In this document: piece by piece, positions 9,643 to 16,748 of the stretch
How the letters are laid out: each line of letters opens with the position of its first letter
Position numbering within the stretch: the stretch's first letter is position 1
Assembly (NCBI GenBank): GCA_964519955.1
Contig: CAZFLM010000064.1
Span: 1-39,365, forward strand
Length of the DNA stretch: 39,365 nt
Direction: 5' to 3'
From: CAZFLM01 sp964519955
Lineage (GTDB): Bacteria; Armatimonadota; Chthonomonadetes; Chthonomonadales; CAJBBX01
Made by a program: the position numbers and the translations under genes
Notes under the pieces: model-generated
Databases searched by the model: none
Seen by the model: the letters and a program-made list of their open reading frames with translations, nothing else
What the model was told of the DNA's origin: nothing

Positions 9643-10401
9643 CTACGCCAGCCCCATCCGCTTCAGGTTCCGCAGGCTAATCTCCACGCTCTCGATCGGC
9701 GGCCGCTTGCACACGTCCTGCTCGACCAGCAGCCACTGCGCACCGGCCTCGGCGCTCGCCGCACAGATCGTCGGCCAGTCGAGTATCCCCTCCCCGACCT
9801 CGGCAAACGCGCGGCTCGAGTCCGCCGACATGTCCTTGAGGTGAACCAGGCGCACGCGGTCCGCCAGCCTCCGCAGGAACGCGACCGGGTCCTCGCCGGC
9901 GTACGCCACCCAGTAGATGTCCAGCTCCGACTTCACCAGCGCCGGATCGGTGGAGTCGAACAGAATCTCCAGCCCGGTCCGGTCGCCGAACTTCTCGAAC
10001 TCGAACGCGTGGTTGTGGTAGCTGAACACGATCCCCCGAGCCTTGCAGGCAGCGCCGACGCGGTCGAAGAGGTCCGCGAGCCGGCGATACCCGTCCGCAT
10101 CCTTGCGGCGCTCCTCGCCGAGGTAAGGGCACACGATGTTCGAGTTGCCAATCGCGTTCGCGTAATCCAGCGCCGCGGCCAACTCGCCCTCGAGCTGCTC
10201 GATCCCCACATGGCTGCCCGCAACCTGCAGGCCCAGGTCGTCCAGCACCCGCTTCAACTCGGAGGCGCTCAGCCCCCCGGTCCCCGCCAGCTCGACCCCG
10301 GCGTAGCCCAGATCGGCCACCTTGGTCAGCGTGCCCACGAAGTCTCGCGCCGCGGCGTCGCGCAGCGTGTACATCTGCAGCCCAACCGATACCTTCTCCA
10401 T
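9643..10401 (-). CDS. Sugar phosphate isomerase/epimerase (xylose-isomerase-like TIM barrel)
   Basis: A 252-aa cytosolic TIM-barrel protein, beginning MEKVSVGLQMYTLRDAA. The start is fixed by GGAGGG about 8 nt upstream. Features of the AP-endonuclease-2 / IolE-like family are YAGVELAGTG (metal Glu), GIVFSYHNHAFEFEKF, LVKSELDIYWV (metal Asp) and RLVHLKDM (His), with the final GEGILDWPTI. These enzymes isomerise or epimerise sugars or inositol derivatives; the substrate is unknown. It is divergent from the GntR/LacI-type regulator at 10624, which suggests local control of carbohydrate use. Confidence 0.92.
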   Translation of the reverse strand: MEKVSVGLQMYTLRDAAARDFVGTLTKVADLGYAGVELAGTGGLSASELKRVLDDLGLQVAGSHVGIEQLEGELAAALDYANAIGNSNIVCPYLGEERRKDADGYRRLADLFDRVGAACKARGIVFSYHNHAFEFEKFGDRTGLEILFDSTDPALVKSELDIYWVAYAGEDPVAFLRRLADRVRLVHLKDMSADSSRAFAEVGEGILDWPTICAASAEAGAQWLLVEQDVCKRPPIESVEISLRNLKRMGLA

Positions 10402-10540
10402 CAGGTTTGCCCTCCGTACCCACGAGGCTAGAGCCACATACCCCCGTCGCCGCCTCCCTATCCTGCATTGCGCCCGCACATTCCTCCCTGCGCGCCACCG
10501 ACGCGCCATGCAGATTGCCAATCAGTTTGCCCGCCCACCC

Positions 10541-10569
10541 TTGACAACTGGGCGGAGGCCCACTATATT
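10541..10569 (+). promoter_or_regulatory. Sigma-70 promoter for the GntR/LacI regulator
   Basis: TTGACA at 10541-10546 and TATATT at 10564-10569 are separated by exactly 17 bp. The -35 is perfect and the -10 matches 5 of 6. Transcription would start near 10576, about 48 nt before the regulator start. Confidence 0.85.
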
Positions 10570-10598
10570 GGTAAGTACACTCACATTTGGATTTACCA
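10569..10598. promoter_or_regulatory. Candidate operator (inverted repeat) overlapping the start of transcription
   Basis: TGGTAA at 10569-10574 and TTACCA at 10593-10598 form a perfect 6-bp inverted repeat with an 18-bp spacer, starting at the end of the -10 box and covering the expected start point. The position fits autorepression by the regulator encoded just downstream. The link is inferred from position only. Confidence 0.4.
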
Positions 10599-10623
10599 CT
10601 TCGCAACGACTGCGAGCCGCGGC

Positions 10624-11790
10624 TTGAAGAAGAGCTTCGTACCCCTCTACCAGCGCATCCAGGAAAAAGTGCGCGCCGAGTTCCTCGCTGGGGCACCCGC
10701 CGATGGCATGGAGCGCCTGCCATCTGAGCGCGATCTCCAGGCTCGCTACGGCGTCTCGAGGCCCACCATCAGCAAGGCCCTCGCCGCACTCGCCGCCGAG
10801 GGGTATGTCGCCAGAACCCAGGGGCGCGGCAGCTTCGCCGTTCAACGCCACGCCGCCAGCGACCCTGGCCCCAAGCGCCACATCGGCTACATCGCCCCCC
10901 TCAGCGACGCTCCACTCGTCCAGCGCGCCTTCCGAGGCATCGATCGCGTCGGCAGCCGCGCCGGCTACCGCATCCTGCTCAGCAGCGCCGGATGGAGCGT
11001 TGAGCGCGAGCGCGCCGCCGTCGAAGACCTCATCGCTACCGGAGTGCGCGGCCTCGTCATCTACCCTGTCCCGCGCCTCCGCACCGAACTCGCCACCGAC
11101 TACCTCACCACCGCCGAGTTGCCGGTGCCCGTCGTCCTGGTCGACACCCCCGTGCCCGCCCAAGGTCACACCCAGGTCGTCTTCGACAACCGCCGCGCCG
11201 GCTATGCCATGACCTCCTGGCTCATCGGACGCGGGTGCCGCCGAATCGCGGTGCTTGGGTGCATGCCGCAAGTTCTCCACGGGTCCTTGCTGGAACGCAG
11301 GGAGGGCTACCGTCAGGCCCTGCTGGACCACGGCATCCCCGTTGAGCAGGAACTGGAGCGCGGCGTCGACATGCGCGACAAGGCGGCAACCATCGAGGCC
11401 GCCCTCGAAGCGTGGTTCCGGCTGCCGAACCCTCCCGATGCGATCATCGCCGCAGACGATGTCGCCGCCCTGGAAGCCATCGATATGCTCGCCTCGTGCG
11501 GCCTACGCGTCCCGGAGGACGTTCGAGTGGTAGGCTTCGACAACCGCGAGGTCGCACGGCGCCACCGACCCGCGTTCGCAACCACGAACCCGGACTTCGA
11601 ACGCCTCGGCGAACTGGCCTGCGAACTGCTCATCGATGCCATCGACGGAATGGCCGTCCAGGCACGTATCTATGTCCTCGAAGTGCCGCTCCTCACGCGA
11701 CGAGGAGCGGACGGCGCGACGCTGGATCTGCCCCCAGGCGCCGCGCCAAGGGTCGCCGTCGCCGCCCACGGATCGGGCCGGCATACCTGA
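10624..11790 (+). CDS. GntR-type winged-helix regulator with LacI/PBP1-like sugar-binding domain
   Basis: A transcription factor of 388 aa from the TTG at 10624 (then KKSFVPLYQRIQEKV). The N-terminal 70 residues are a GntR winged helix: PLYQRIQEKVRAEFL, LPSERDLQARYGVSRPTISKAL and EGYVARTQGRGSFAV. The rest is a periplasmic-binding-protein-like effector domain of the LacI family: HIGYIAPLSD, GVRGLVIYPVP, VVLVDTPVP, VVFDNRRAGYAMTSWLIGRGCRRIAVLG, AIIAADDVAALEAIDML and VPEDVRVVGFDNREVARR. The upstream in-frame ATG at 10468 would place the promoter inside the gene and add a non-homologous tail, so it was rejected. It likely senses a sugar and controls itself and the divergent isomerase. Confidence 0.93.
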   Translation: MKKSFVPLYQRIQEKVRAEFLAGAPADGMERLPSERDLQARYGVSRPTISKALAALAAEGYVARTQGRGSFAVQRHAASDPGPKRHIGYIAPLSDAPLVQRAFRGIDRVGSRAGYRILLSSAGWSVERERAAVEDLIATGVRGLVIYPVPRLRTELATDYLTTAELPVPVVLVDTPVPAQGHTQVVFDNRRAGYAMTSWLIGRGCRRIAVLGCMPQVLHGSLLERREGYRQALLDHGIPVEQELERGVDMRDKAATIEAALEAWFRLPNPPDAIIAADDVAALEAIDMLASCGLRVPEDVRVVGFDNREVARRHRPAFATTNPDFERLGELACELLIDAIDGMAVQARIYVLEVPLLTRRGADGATLDLPPGAAPRVAVAAHGSGRHT

Positions 11791-11932
11791 GCCCAGCGCG
11801 GGCACGCGCGCGCGTCGGACTGCCGGCCATGCCCTCGCTCTCACCGCGGGGCAGCCTCCGGCCGTCGTTGAGCGGCATCCACCGCCCAGTGGGCGCCGCA
11901 CGGTTGGTCTTCACGACCACAAGGAGAAGGTA

Positions 11933-12760
11933 ATGCGACAGAAGGGGTTCACGCTGATTGAGTTGTTAGTCGTGATCGCGATCATCGCGATTCTCGCAGC
12001 AATCCTCTTCCCCGTGTTCGCACGGGCGAGGGAGAAGGCGCGCGCGGCAGCGTGCTTGTCCAACTGCAAGCAGATCGGCCTCGCCCTCATGATGTACGCG
12101 GGCGACTACGATGAGCGCCTCCCGTGCGGCCTCGTCGGCACCGGCGGCGGCAACAACCCGTGGTGGGGCATCGGTTGGGCCGGACAGACGAACCCGTACC
12201 TCAAGAGCGTCGGCATCCTCAAGTGCCCGAACGACACCAACAACCCCACGGTGGCCAATGGCGTCCAGCAGTATCCTATCTCATATGCAGTCAACTACCG
12301 CACCGTCTTCTACGCCACGCCGACCCTGAAGAGCGTCGCCGACACCATCCTCGTAACTGAGGCAATCGGGGCCCTCACCAACGTCACCGATCCCTCCGAG
12401 ACCGGCGGCGTCCGCAAGTCCGCAACCGACCTGTCGGACAACCTGGTCTGGAGCGACGCCAACAACAACTGGTCGTGCTGCGCCTGGGCAACCACCGCCG
12501 GTACCGTCTACTACGCCACCGGCTCGCCCGTCCAGGGCCCGCTCTGCGGATCCCACGAAGAGGGCCGCCCGGACTGCAACAGCCGCAAGGTCACCGACGG
12601 CGCGCACTCCGGCGGTAACTACGTCTTCGCCGATGGCCACGCCGGCTTCGTCCAGCCCACCCGCGTCCGCGACCGCATGGTCTACCAGAACGGCGTCGGA
12701 TCCGACGGCAAGAACTACGGCGGCGGCAAGGCCTACTACAACCCGGACGTCGACGGCTAG
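11933..12760 (+). CDS. DUF1559-type pseudopilin, module 1
   Basis: A 275-aa type II secretion/type IV pilus-like pseudopilin. The class III signal MRQKGFTLIELLVVIA is cleaved before the Phe by a prepilin peptidase (not in this window), leaving a hydrophobic helix AIIAILAAILFPVFARA that anchors or packs the fibre. Next come KARAAACLSNCKQIGLALMMYAGDYDE, typical of DUF1559 proteins, and a soluble C-terminal part with paired Cys (WSCCAW, LCGS, PDCNS). The C-terminal H-X-DG motif is present as AHSGGNYVFADGHAGF with eight rather than nine residues between His and DG. AAGGAGAAGG lies at 11921-11930. It is the most divergent of the four paralogues and is followed, 18 bp on, by a small lipoprotein gene. 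Confidence 0.95.
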   Translation: MRQKGFTLIELLVVIAIIAILAAILFPVFARAREKARAAACLSNCKQIGLALMMYAGDYDERLPCGLVGTGGGNNPWWGIGWAGQTNPYLKSVGILKCPNDTNNPTVANGVQQYPISYAVNYRTVFYATPTLKSVADTILVTEAIGALTNVTDPSETGGVRKSATDLSDNLVWSDANNNWSCCAWATTAGTVYYATGSPVQGPLCGSHEEGRPDCNSRKVTDGAHSGGNYVFADGHAGFVQPTRVRDRMVYQNGVGSDGKNYGGGKAYYNPDVDG

Positions 12761-12778
12761 GCAAGGATGGTAGTCAGC

Positions 12779-13060
12779 ATGCGCAAACTCATCGCGGCAA
12801 GTGCACTCCTGCTGATCGTGCCGCTGATCGGCGGCTGCGGCAAGGCGCCCGATCCGAAGGCCACCCCCACCGCGGCCCAGACGGCCGACATGGAGGCGGG
12901 CAAGCAGAAGCTGATGCAGCAGATGCAGCAGGATCCGAAACTGAATCCCGCTACGGCTACCAATCCGTCGGCCACCACCGGGCCTGTCCCGGGTGGAGCT
13001 GGCATGCAGACCATCCCCGCTGGCGGCCGGATGCCCATGATCGGACAGCCGCCTAGGTAG
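12779..13060 (+). CDS. Small lipoprotein, partner of pseudopilin module 1
   Basis: A 93-aa putative lipoprotein: MRKLIAASALLLIVPLIGGC has a signal peptide with an IGGC lipobox. The rest is low complexity, rich in Gln, Met, Pro, Thr and Ala (KQKLMQQMQQDPKLNP) and ends IPAGGRMPMIGQPPR. That ending is nearly repeated in the membrane protein of module 4 (IPAGGRMPNLTQPPPP), although the anchors differ, which ties the small proteins into one family. An in-frame ATG at 12767 is possible, but the downstream start gives the clean signal peptide. Function is unknown; it is expected at the membrane near the pseudopilin. Confidence 0.8.
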   Translation: MRKLIAASALLLIVPLIGGCGKAPDPKATPTAAQTADMEAGKQKLMQQMQQDPKLNPATATNPSATTGPVPGGAGMQTIPAGGRMPMIGQPPR

Positions 13061-13070
13061 GCAGTGACAA

Positions 13071-13131
13071 GCCGGGGCCTCCATCGATGCGCGGTGAGTA
13101 CGCAGCACCGCGCATCGGCCGGGGCCCCGGC
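13071..13131 (+). terminator. Bipartite hairpin after module 1 (terminator-like)
   Basis: An inner perfect 12-bp stem CGATGCGCGGTG / CACCGCGCATCG (13085-13096 and 13106-13117) sits inside an outer perfect 9-bp stem GCCGGGGCC / GGCCCCGGC (13071-13079 and 13123-13131). There is no T-tract after it, so it may act as an RNA stabiliser or as a non-canonical terminator. Confidence 0.6.
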
Positions 13132-13368
13132 AACCCCCCAGCAATGCCCTGCGCTGTGAGCCCCAAGTTGGGCGGCGGCCGCGGCATACGGATCGCCGCC
13201 CGCTCACCAAGATAGGCCCCCGTCGCCTCGTCTTGGTCGTCGACGCTCCCGCTCGGACTGCAATTCTGTGTGCGTCGCCTCGCACATGGCCCCTCGCGGC
13301 CGCGTGCGCAGCGATGACGTGGCTGCCGCGCCAAGCGGCGCCACTCTGGAGAGAGGAGATCTCGTCCG
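13132..13368 (+). other. Leader of pseudopilin module 2
   Basis: No gene is seen. The end of the interval is the 5' leader of the next pseudopilin: GGCGCC at 13337-13342, 26 nt before the start, and AGAGGAG at 13351-13357. The same GGCGCC spacing is found before pseudopilins 3 and 4. No good -35/-10 pair was found. Confidence 0.5.
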
Positions 13369-14094
13369 TTGAAGCGTAACGCCTTTACCCTGATCGAGCT
13401 GCTCGTCGTGATCGCGATCATCGCGATTTTGGCGGCCATCCTGTTCCCCGTGTTCGCGCAGGCCCGCGAGAAAGCTCGCGCCGCCTCCTGCCTGTCCAAC
13501 ATCAAGCAGTTGTCCCTCGGCGCCGTCATGTACAAGCAGGACTACGACGAGCGGCCGGTCCCGGCCTGGGCTGGCTATGCCACCGATCAGTGGAACGTCA
13601 CCGCGCGCGTCTGGTGGGCGGGCCTCCTGTTCCCCTACACCAAGAACTACAACATCTACATCTGCCCGTCGTCCTCGCAGAACTCCGTCCTCGGCTACAA
13701 CACCGCGGGCTGGGCGGGCGACTCCACCTTCCGCGCCGAGGCGGGCATCGGCCTCAACTGGTACGTGCCCACCGGCTCCAGCATGCCCTGCACCGACTCG
13801 GGTATCTGGCTGCAGATCGCCGATGCCACCGTCGGACGCCCCGCCGAGTTCATCAACTGGCTCGAGACGGGCTACGGCTCCGTCGGCGGTCCGAACCCGC
13901 GCCTGAACGAGTGCGGCGTGAGCTGGAGCCCCACCTGGCAGTCGTGGCGCGACCAGACCAAGACCACGAACGGCTTCTACTTCGGCATGGTTCGCCACAG
14001 CGGCGGCATGAACGTCGGCTTCTACGATGGACACGCCAAGTTCATGAAGCCCGACGCCATGATCGAGTCCATGTTCAACGCCTACACCCAGTAG
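13369..14094 (+). CDS. DUF1559-type pseudopilin, module 2
   Basis: A 241-aa pseudopilin starting at TTG (13369) with AGAGGAG 11 nt upstream. It begins KRNAFTLIELLVVIA, a prepilin signal in which the usual Gly before the cleavage site is replaced by Ala. Then come FPVFAQAREKARAASCLSNIKQLSLGAVMYKQDYDERPVP, the usual DUF1559 opening, and a globular part with WWAGLLFPYTKNYNIYICPSSS and the conserved end RHSGGMNVGFYDGHAKFMKPDAM, which has the exact H-X9-DG motif. It is colinear with, and the same length as, pseudopilin 4 (241 aa) and is very similar over its length, so the two are recent duplicates. Predicted location is the inner membrane or a surface fibre. Confidence 0.95.
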   Translation: MKRNAFTLIELLVVIAIIAILAAILFPVFAQAREKARAASCLSNIKQLSLGAVMYKQDYDERPVPAWAGYATDQWNVTARVWWAGLLFPYTKNYNIYICPSSSQNSVLGYNTAGWAGDSTFRAEAGIGLNWYVPTGSSMPCTDSGIWLQIADATVGRPAEFINWLETGYGSVGGPNPRLNECGVSWSPTWQSWRDQTKTTNGFYFGMVRHSGGMNVGFYDGHAKFMKPDAMIESMFNAYTQ

Positions 14095-14113
14095 ACGCCG
14101 CCGGATGGTCCTC

Positions 14114-14150
14114 GGGGCCGCGCCACCCGCATCGCGGGCAGCGCGGCCCC
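14114..14150 (+). terminator. Hairpin between pseudopilin 2 and its small partner
   Basis: GGGGCCGCGC (14114-14123) and GCGCGGCCCC (14141-14150) form a perfect 10-bp stem around a CCGC/GCGG inner stem. It begins 20 nt after the pseudopilin stop and ends 61 nt before the small gene. No T-tract follows, so partial termination or 3' protection of the pseudopilin message is more likely than a full stop. Confidence 0.6.
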
Positions 14151-14210
14151 GTGCCTGTTCCCCGGGCCTCTGGTCCCCAACCTCGCCACACTGTATCGGA
14201 GCACCAACCC

Positions 14211-14453
14211 ATGAAGTCCGAAGTATCTCCCGTCATCATCGCCGTCGTCGCGGCGCTGCTGCTCGCGGTCGTCGGGTTCGTCGGCTACAAGATGATGGTC
14301 CATCCGCAGGTCACCGACTCCAACAAGATCGTGAAGCCCCCCGCCGGCATGGATTGGCAGAGCATGCAGAAGATGCAGCAGAACAACGCCAACCCCAACG
14401 CCCCGGCTAACCCCATGGGCGGGCCGGTCGGCGCCGTTGGCGGGCCCCGCTAG
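14211..14453 (+). CDS. Small single-pass membrane protein, partner of pseudopilin module 2
   Basis: An 80-aa protein: a short N-terminus MKSEVSP, one strong transmembrane helix (VIIAVVAALLLAVVGFVGY, residues about 8-26), then a basic/proline region and VKPPAGMDWQSMQKMQQNNANPN, ending in GPVGAVGGPR. The module 4 protein shares MKSE[IV]SPV and VKPPAGM[DN]WQ[SE]MQK[ML]QQNN, so this is a real family. No known domain is recognised. The ATG is preceded by a weak site. It sits after a hairpin and before a terminator. Confidence 0.85.
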   Translation: MKSEVSPVIIAVVAALLLAVVGFVGYKMMVHPQVTDSNKIVKPPAGMDWQSMQKMQQNNANPNAPANPMGGPVGAVGGPR

Positions 14454-14465
14454 CCGCCTCACGGA

Positions 14466-14497
14466 GCCGGGCGCCCTCCCCCCTCTGGGCGCCCGGC
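14466..14497 (+). terminator. Terminator-like hairpin closing module 2
   Basis: GCCGGGCGCCC (14466-14476) and GGGCGCCCGGC (14487-14497) form a perfect 11-bp stem with a 10-nt pyrimidine loop. It starts 13 nt after the small gene. No clear T-run follows. Confidence 0.65.
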
Positions 14498-14637
14498 CCT
14501 GCCGCACCCGTCTCCCCAGTACCCCCAGACGCAACCTGCTTTACCAATGCGTCGCCCCGTCGCCCCCCGTCACCCGCCTCGCGCCTGCCCTTTCGAACCC
14601 AATTGGCATAGCAACTACACAGATTTGGCCCACCATC

Positions 14638-14666
14638 TTGACAGCCAGCCCGCCACGCCCTATGAT
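14638..14666 (+). promoter_or_regulatory. Sigma-70 promoter of pseudopilin module 3
   Basis: TTGACA at 14638-14643 and TATGAT at 14661-14666 with exactly 17 bp between. Transcription would start near 14673, giving a leader of about 215 nt before the GTG start. The rest of 14498-14637 shows no gene. Confidence 0.85.
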
Positions 14667-14785
14667 GGAATCGTGATGGCTTCAAGTGGTCGCCGTGGGT
14701 GCGCGCGCTGCTCACGGGGCGTCATCTGGTGATCGTCTCGACCTTCGAGCGGTCTCCGCCCTTGAGGTTCGCCGTATTGACGCTT

Positions 14786-14887
14786 GCTGGCTCAGTCGGT
14801 CGTCCTGTCGTTTCTGTGGGTCTCGTGAGGTGCAATGTCGGCGCCTCCGTAGCGATGGCGCCAACTTCCTACGAAGGGAGACGCTCA
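14786..14887 (+). repeat. Conserved 102-nt leader of pseudopilin module 3
   Basis: These 102 nt align without gaps to 16647-16748 before pseudopilin 4, with 86 of 102 positions equal by hand count. Conserved parts are GCTGGCTCAG, CGTGAGGTG, two GGCGCC boxes (14840-14845 and 14857-14862) that can pair, and TCCTACGAAGGGAGACGCTCA leading to the start. AAGGGAG is the ribosome-binding site. The gap-free conservation outside coding suggests a regulatory RNA element or a recent duplication. Confidence 0.75.
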
Positions 14888-15661
14888 GTGAAGCGCAACG
14901 GATTCACCCTGATCGAGCTGCTAGTTGTTATTGCCATCATTGCGATTCTCGCCGCTATTCTGTTCCCTGTGTTCGCACAGGCCCGCGAGAAGGCACGCGC
15001 TATCTCTTGCATGTCGAACCACAAGCAACTCGCCCTCGCCCTCCGCATGTACACCCAGGACTACGACGAGAAGAACCTCCTCGGCTGGAAGGCCAAGTAC
15101 TACAACAAGTTCGGCGAAGGCGGCAACGACGCCTGGGCCTATCGCGCCTGGTGGCAGGAGATGGCCTTCCCCTACGTCAAGAACCTGCCTCTGTTCGCCT
15201 GCCCCGACGTCGCGAACCCCATCTACTACGGTGAGACGGTGAGATCGTGGAATGCCCACGACTCCACCTATCGCTACGAGTCCGGCATCGGACTCAACTG
15301 GTATACGTTCCAGGGCACCGACGCAGGCGAGTGGGGCATGTGGGCAGGGGCTGGGCCCGGCTACGACGCGTTCGGCGGCCTGTCCGACTCCGACGTGAAG
15401 TTCCCCGCCGAGCGCATCACCCTCCTCGACACGGGCGCCACCGTGGTCGGCGGCCCGCGCCCGGGCGGCGGCTACTACTACCAGAACTGGATCAACGGCG
15501 ACTACTCACCGTGGCTAGGCGATCCCAGGCACACTGGCACCATCAATGTCGCTCTGTATGACGGCCACACCAAGGCCATGCGCATGAAGCAGATCCCCGA
15601 AGTCTACTTCGATCTCGGCGACTGCTACCTGCGCTCCGACTGGTGCTGGTCCTGGCGGTAA
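14888..15661 (+). CDS. DUF1559-type pseudopilin, module 3
   Basis: A 257-aa pseudopilin starting at GTG with AAGGGAG upstream. The signal KRNGFTLIELLVVIA has the canonical Gly-Phe cleavage site and is followed by FPVFAQAREKARAISCMSNHKQLALALRMYTQDYDEKN. The globular part differs from modules 2 and 4 (WWQEMAFPYVKNLPLFACPDVANP) but keeps YESGIGLNWYTFQGTDAGEWG and ends with RHTGTINVALYDGHTKAM, again H-X9-DG. At DNA level the leader and the first 40 or so codons are almost identical to module 4 while the rest diverges, as expected from duplication or gene conversion of the 5' part. The C-terminus carries a Cys-containing tail DCYLRSDWCWSWR not seen in the others. Confidence 0.95.
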   Translation: MKRNGFTLIELLVVIAIIAILAAILFPVFAQAREKARAISCMSNHKQLALALRMYTQDYDEKNLLGWKAKYYNKFGEGGNDAWAYRAWWQEMAFPYVKNLPLFACPDVANPIYYGETVRSWNAHDSTYRYESGIGLNWYTFQGTDAGEWGMWAGAGPGYDAFGGLSDSDVKFPAERITLLDTGATVVGGPRPGGGYYYQNWINGDYSPWLGDPRHTGTINVALYDGHTKAMRMKQIPEVYFDLGDCYLRSDWCWSWR

Positions 15662-15669
15662 GCGCCCTG

Positions 15670-15712
15670 CGCTGTCGCCCGGCGTCGCCTGAACCGGCGC
15701 CGGGCGACAGCG
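15670..15712 (+). terminator. Hairpin between pseudopilin 3 and its small partner
   Basis: CGCTGTCGCCCGGCG (15670-15684) and CGCCGGGCGACAGCG (15698-15712) form a perfect 15-bp stem, 9 nt after the pseudopilin stop. It is not followed by a T-tract. It occupies the same place as the hairpins at 14114 and 17496. Confidence 0.65.
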
Positions 15713-15779
15713 GCGCCACCGCACGCACGCTGCGTCGCCGCGATGCGCACAGCATTCCGGCGGCATGGAGGTCCCGTGG

Positions 15780-16049
15780 ATGAAGTCCAACGTTAGCGTC
15801 CCCGTCATTATCGCTGTTGTCGTAGTTGTGCTCGCCATCGTAGCATTCGTCGGATGGCGTTCCATGACTCCGCCGCCGGCCCCCGTCAATGACAAGGGCA
15901 TCCCCCTCGTGCCTGTGGAGGTCCGCGATGCCAGCAAGCGAATGAGCGACGACTTCACCAGCGGCAAGGACCGCCCGTCACTCACCCCGCCTACATCGCA
16001 CCAGTTGCCCCCGGCGCAGCCGCCATTCCGCGGAGCCGGGCCTCGCTAG
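15780..16049 (+). CDS. Small single-pass membrane protein, partner of pseudopilin module 3 (a)
   Basis: An 89-aa protein starting at the ATG 15780, with GGAG 9 nt upstream (an ATG at 15765 is in frame but has no site). It has MKSNVSVPVIIAVVVVVLAIVAFVGWRSM as short N-terminus plus transmembrane helix, followed by proline-rich PPPAPVNDKG, a mixed-charge stretch (VEVRDASKRMSDDFTSGKD) and a proline-rich end PPAQPPFRGAGPR. It shares MKS-x-VSxPVII and a GPR end with the module 2 protein. No known domain is recognised. Confidence 0.82.
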   Translation: MKSNVSVPVIIAVVVVVLAIVAFVGWRSMTPPPAPVNDKGIPLVPVEVRDASKRMSDDFTSGKDRPSLTPPTSHQLPPAQPPFRGAGPR

Positions 16050-16130
16050 CCTGGATCATGCACGAGTGCAGTGGTGGGATGGGCCTCCGTGCCCGTCCGG
16101 TGCGACTCATGAATAGGTCAGGCTAGGGGA
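16050..16130 (+). other. Dispersed hairpin motif before the second small gene of module 3
   Basis: The sequence from 16048 closely resembles 2211-2300. It can form an 8-bp stem GGATGGGC / GCCCGTCC (with one T/G pair) and is followed by TCATGAATAGG and AGGGGA, the ribosome-binding site of the gene at 16139. A 5' regulatory element is possible. Confidence 0.4.
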
Positions 16131-16138
16131 ATCAGCCT

Positions 16139-16387
16139 GTGAAGAAACAAGTTCACCCTCTCGTCGCCATCGTGCTCATTGCCGCGGTGCTTGTCGGCGT
16201 CTGGTACTGCTACACGGTCCTGTACAGTGGCCAGGTCGTGCTTGACCACAAGGGAGGGGCACCGCCCCCCTCAGGGCCAGCCATCCCCATTTCCATGAAC
16301 GGCCCACCGAGCTCCGGAGCCAAGGCGCCGGCGGCGCCCGGCCATGGCAAGCCCGCCGCGCCCTCTGCTGCCAAGCCTACCAAGTAG
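16139..16387 (+). CDS. Small single-pass membrane protein, partner of pseudopilin module 3 (b)
   Basis: An 82-aa protein from a GTG start with AGGGGA 8 nt upstream. The N-terminus MKKQVHPLVAIVLIAAVLVGVWYCYTVLY is one transmembrane helix, followed by a low-complexity Pro/Ala/Gly/Lys-rich tail (GPPSSGAKAPAAPGHGKPAA) ending AKPTK. It has the same plan as the other small partners (10-residue start, one helix, disordered tail of 40-60 residues) but no close sequence match. Function unknown. Confidence 0.75.
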   Translation: MKKQVHPLVAIVLIAAVLVGVWYCYTVLYSGQVVLDHKGGAPPPSGPAIPISMNGPPSSGAKAPAAPGHGKPAAPSAAKPTK

Positions 16388-16400
16388 TCCCCGCGCGCCA

Positions 16401-16440
16401 ATGGGAGGGACTGGGCGCCTGCGCCATCAGTCCCTCCCAT
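16401..16440 (+). terminator. Terminator-like hairpin closing module 3
   Basis: ATGGGAGGGACTG (16401-16413) and CAGTCCCTCCCAT (16428-16440) form a perfect 13-bp stem with a 14-nt loop, 13 nt after the small gene. No T-run follows. The promoter for module 4 lies 29 nt downstream. Confidence 0.7.
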
Positions 16441-16468
16441 AGCAGCACATCGCCCCGCCTCCCTGCCC

Positions 16469-16497
16469 TTGGCAACCCCCTAACCCTGTGTTATAAT
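16469..16497 (+). promoter_or_regulatory. Sigma-70 promoter of pseudopilin module 4
   Basis: TTGGCA at 16469-16474 and a perfect TATAAT at 16492-16497 with exactly 17 bp between. Transcription would start near 16504, leaving about 245 nt of leader. No gene is seen in 16498-16748. Confidence 0.88.
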
Positions 16498-16646
16498 GAG
16501 CCAGCGGTGGGTGTACGTGACCCAGCATGCTCCACTATGGAGTCGCGAGTGCCGCGGCGGGTTGGCGCGTGCGGCGGCGCTCCCCCAAGATCCGTCGTTC
16601 CGCCCTCTGCCGTGCTGGGCGAACGCTGCTACCCGAGCTGGCGCGC

Positions 16647-16748
16647 GCTGGCTCAGTCCGTGGTCGTACTGTTTCCGTAGTTCCCGTGAGGTGTCATGTC
16701 GGCGCCCCCGCAGCGGTGGCGCCAACGTCCTACGAAGGGAGACGCTCA
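16647..16748 (+). repeat. Conserved 102-nt leader of pseudopilin module 4
   Basis: The second copy of the leader at 14786-14887, same length and no gaps. GGCGCC boxes are at 16701-16706 and 16718-16723, 25 nt before the GTG start, and AAGGGAG is the ribosome-binding site. The spacer between the boxes changes (CCCCGCAGCGGT against TCCGTAGCGAT) while the boxes themselves do not. Confidence 0.75.

Noticed and set aside
9429..9680. Small plus-strand frame over the repeat at 9351
   Set aside because: The frame is made only of repeat blocks and is Arg/Pro-rich, as expected of GC-rich non-coding DNA.
14786..14887. Pseudopilin leaders as a known c-di-GMP riboswitch
   Set aside because: The conserved core sequences expected for the GEMM-type class are not visible; only the GGCGCC pair and the ribosome-binding site are clear.
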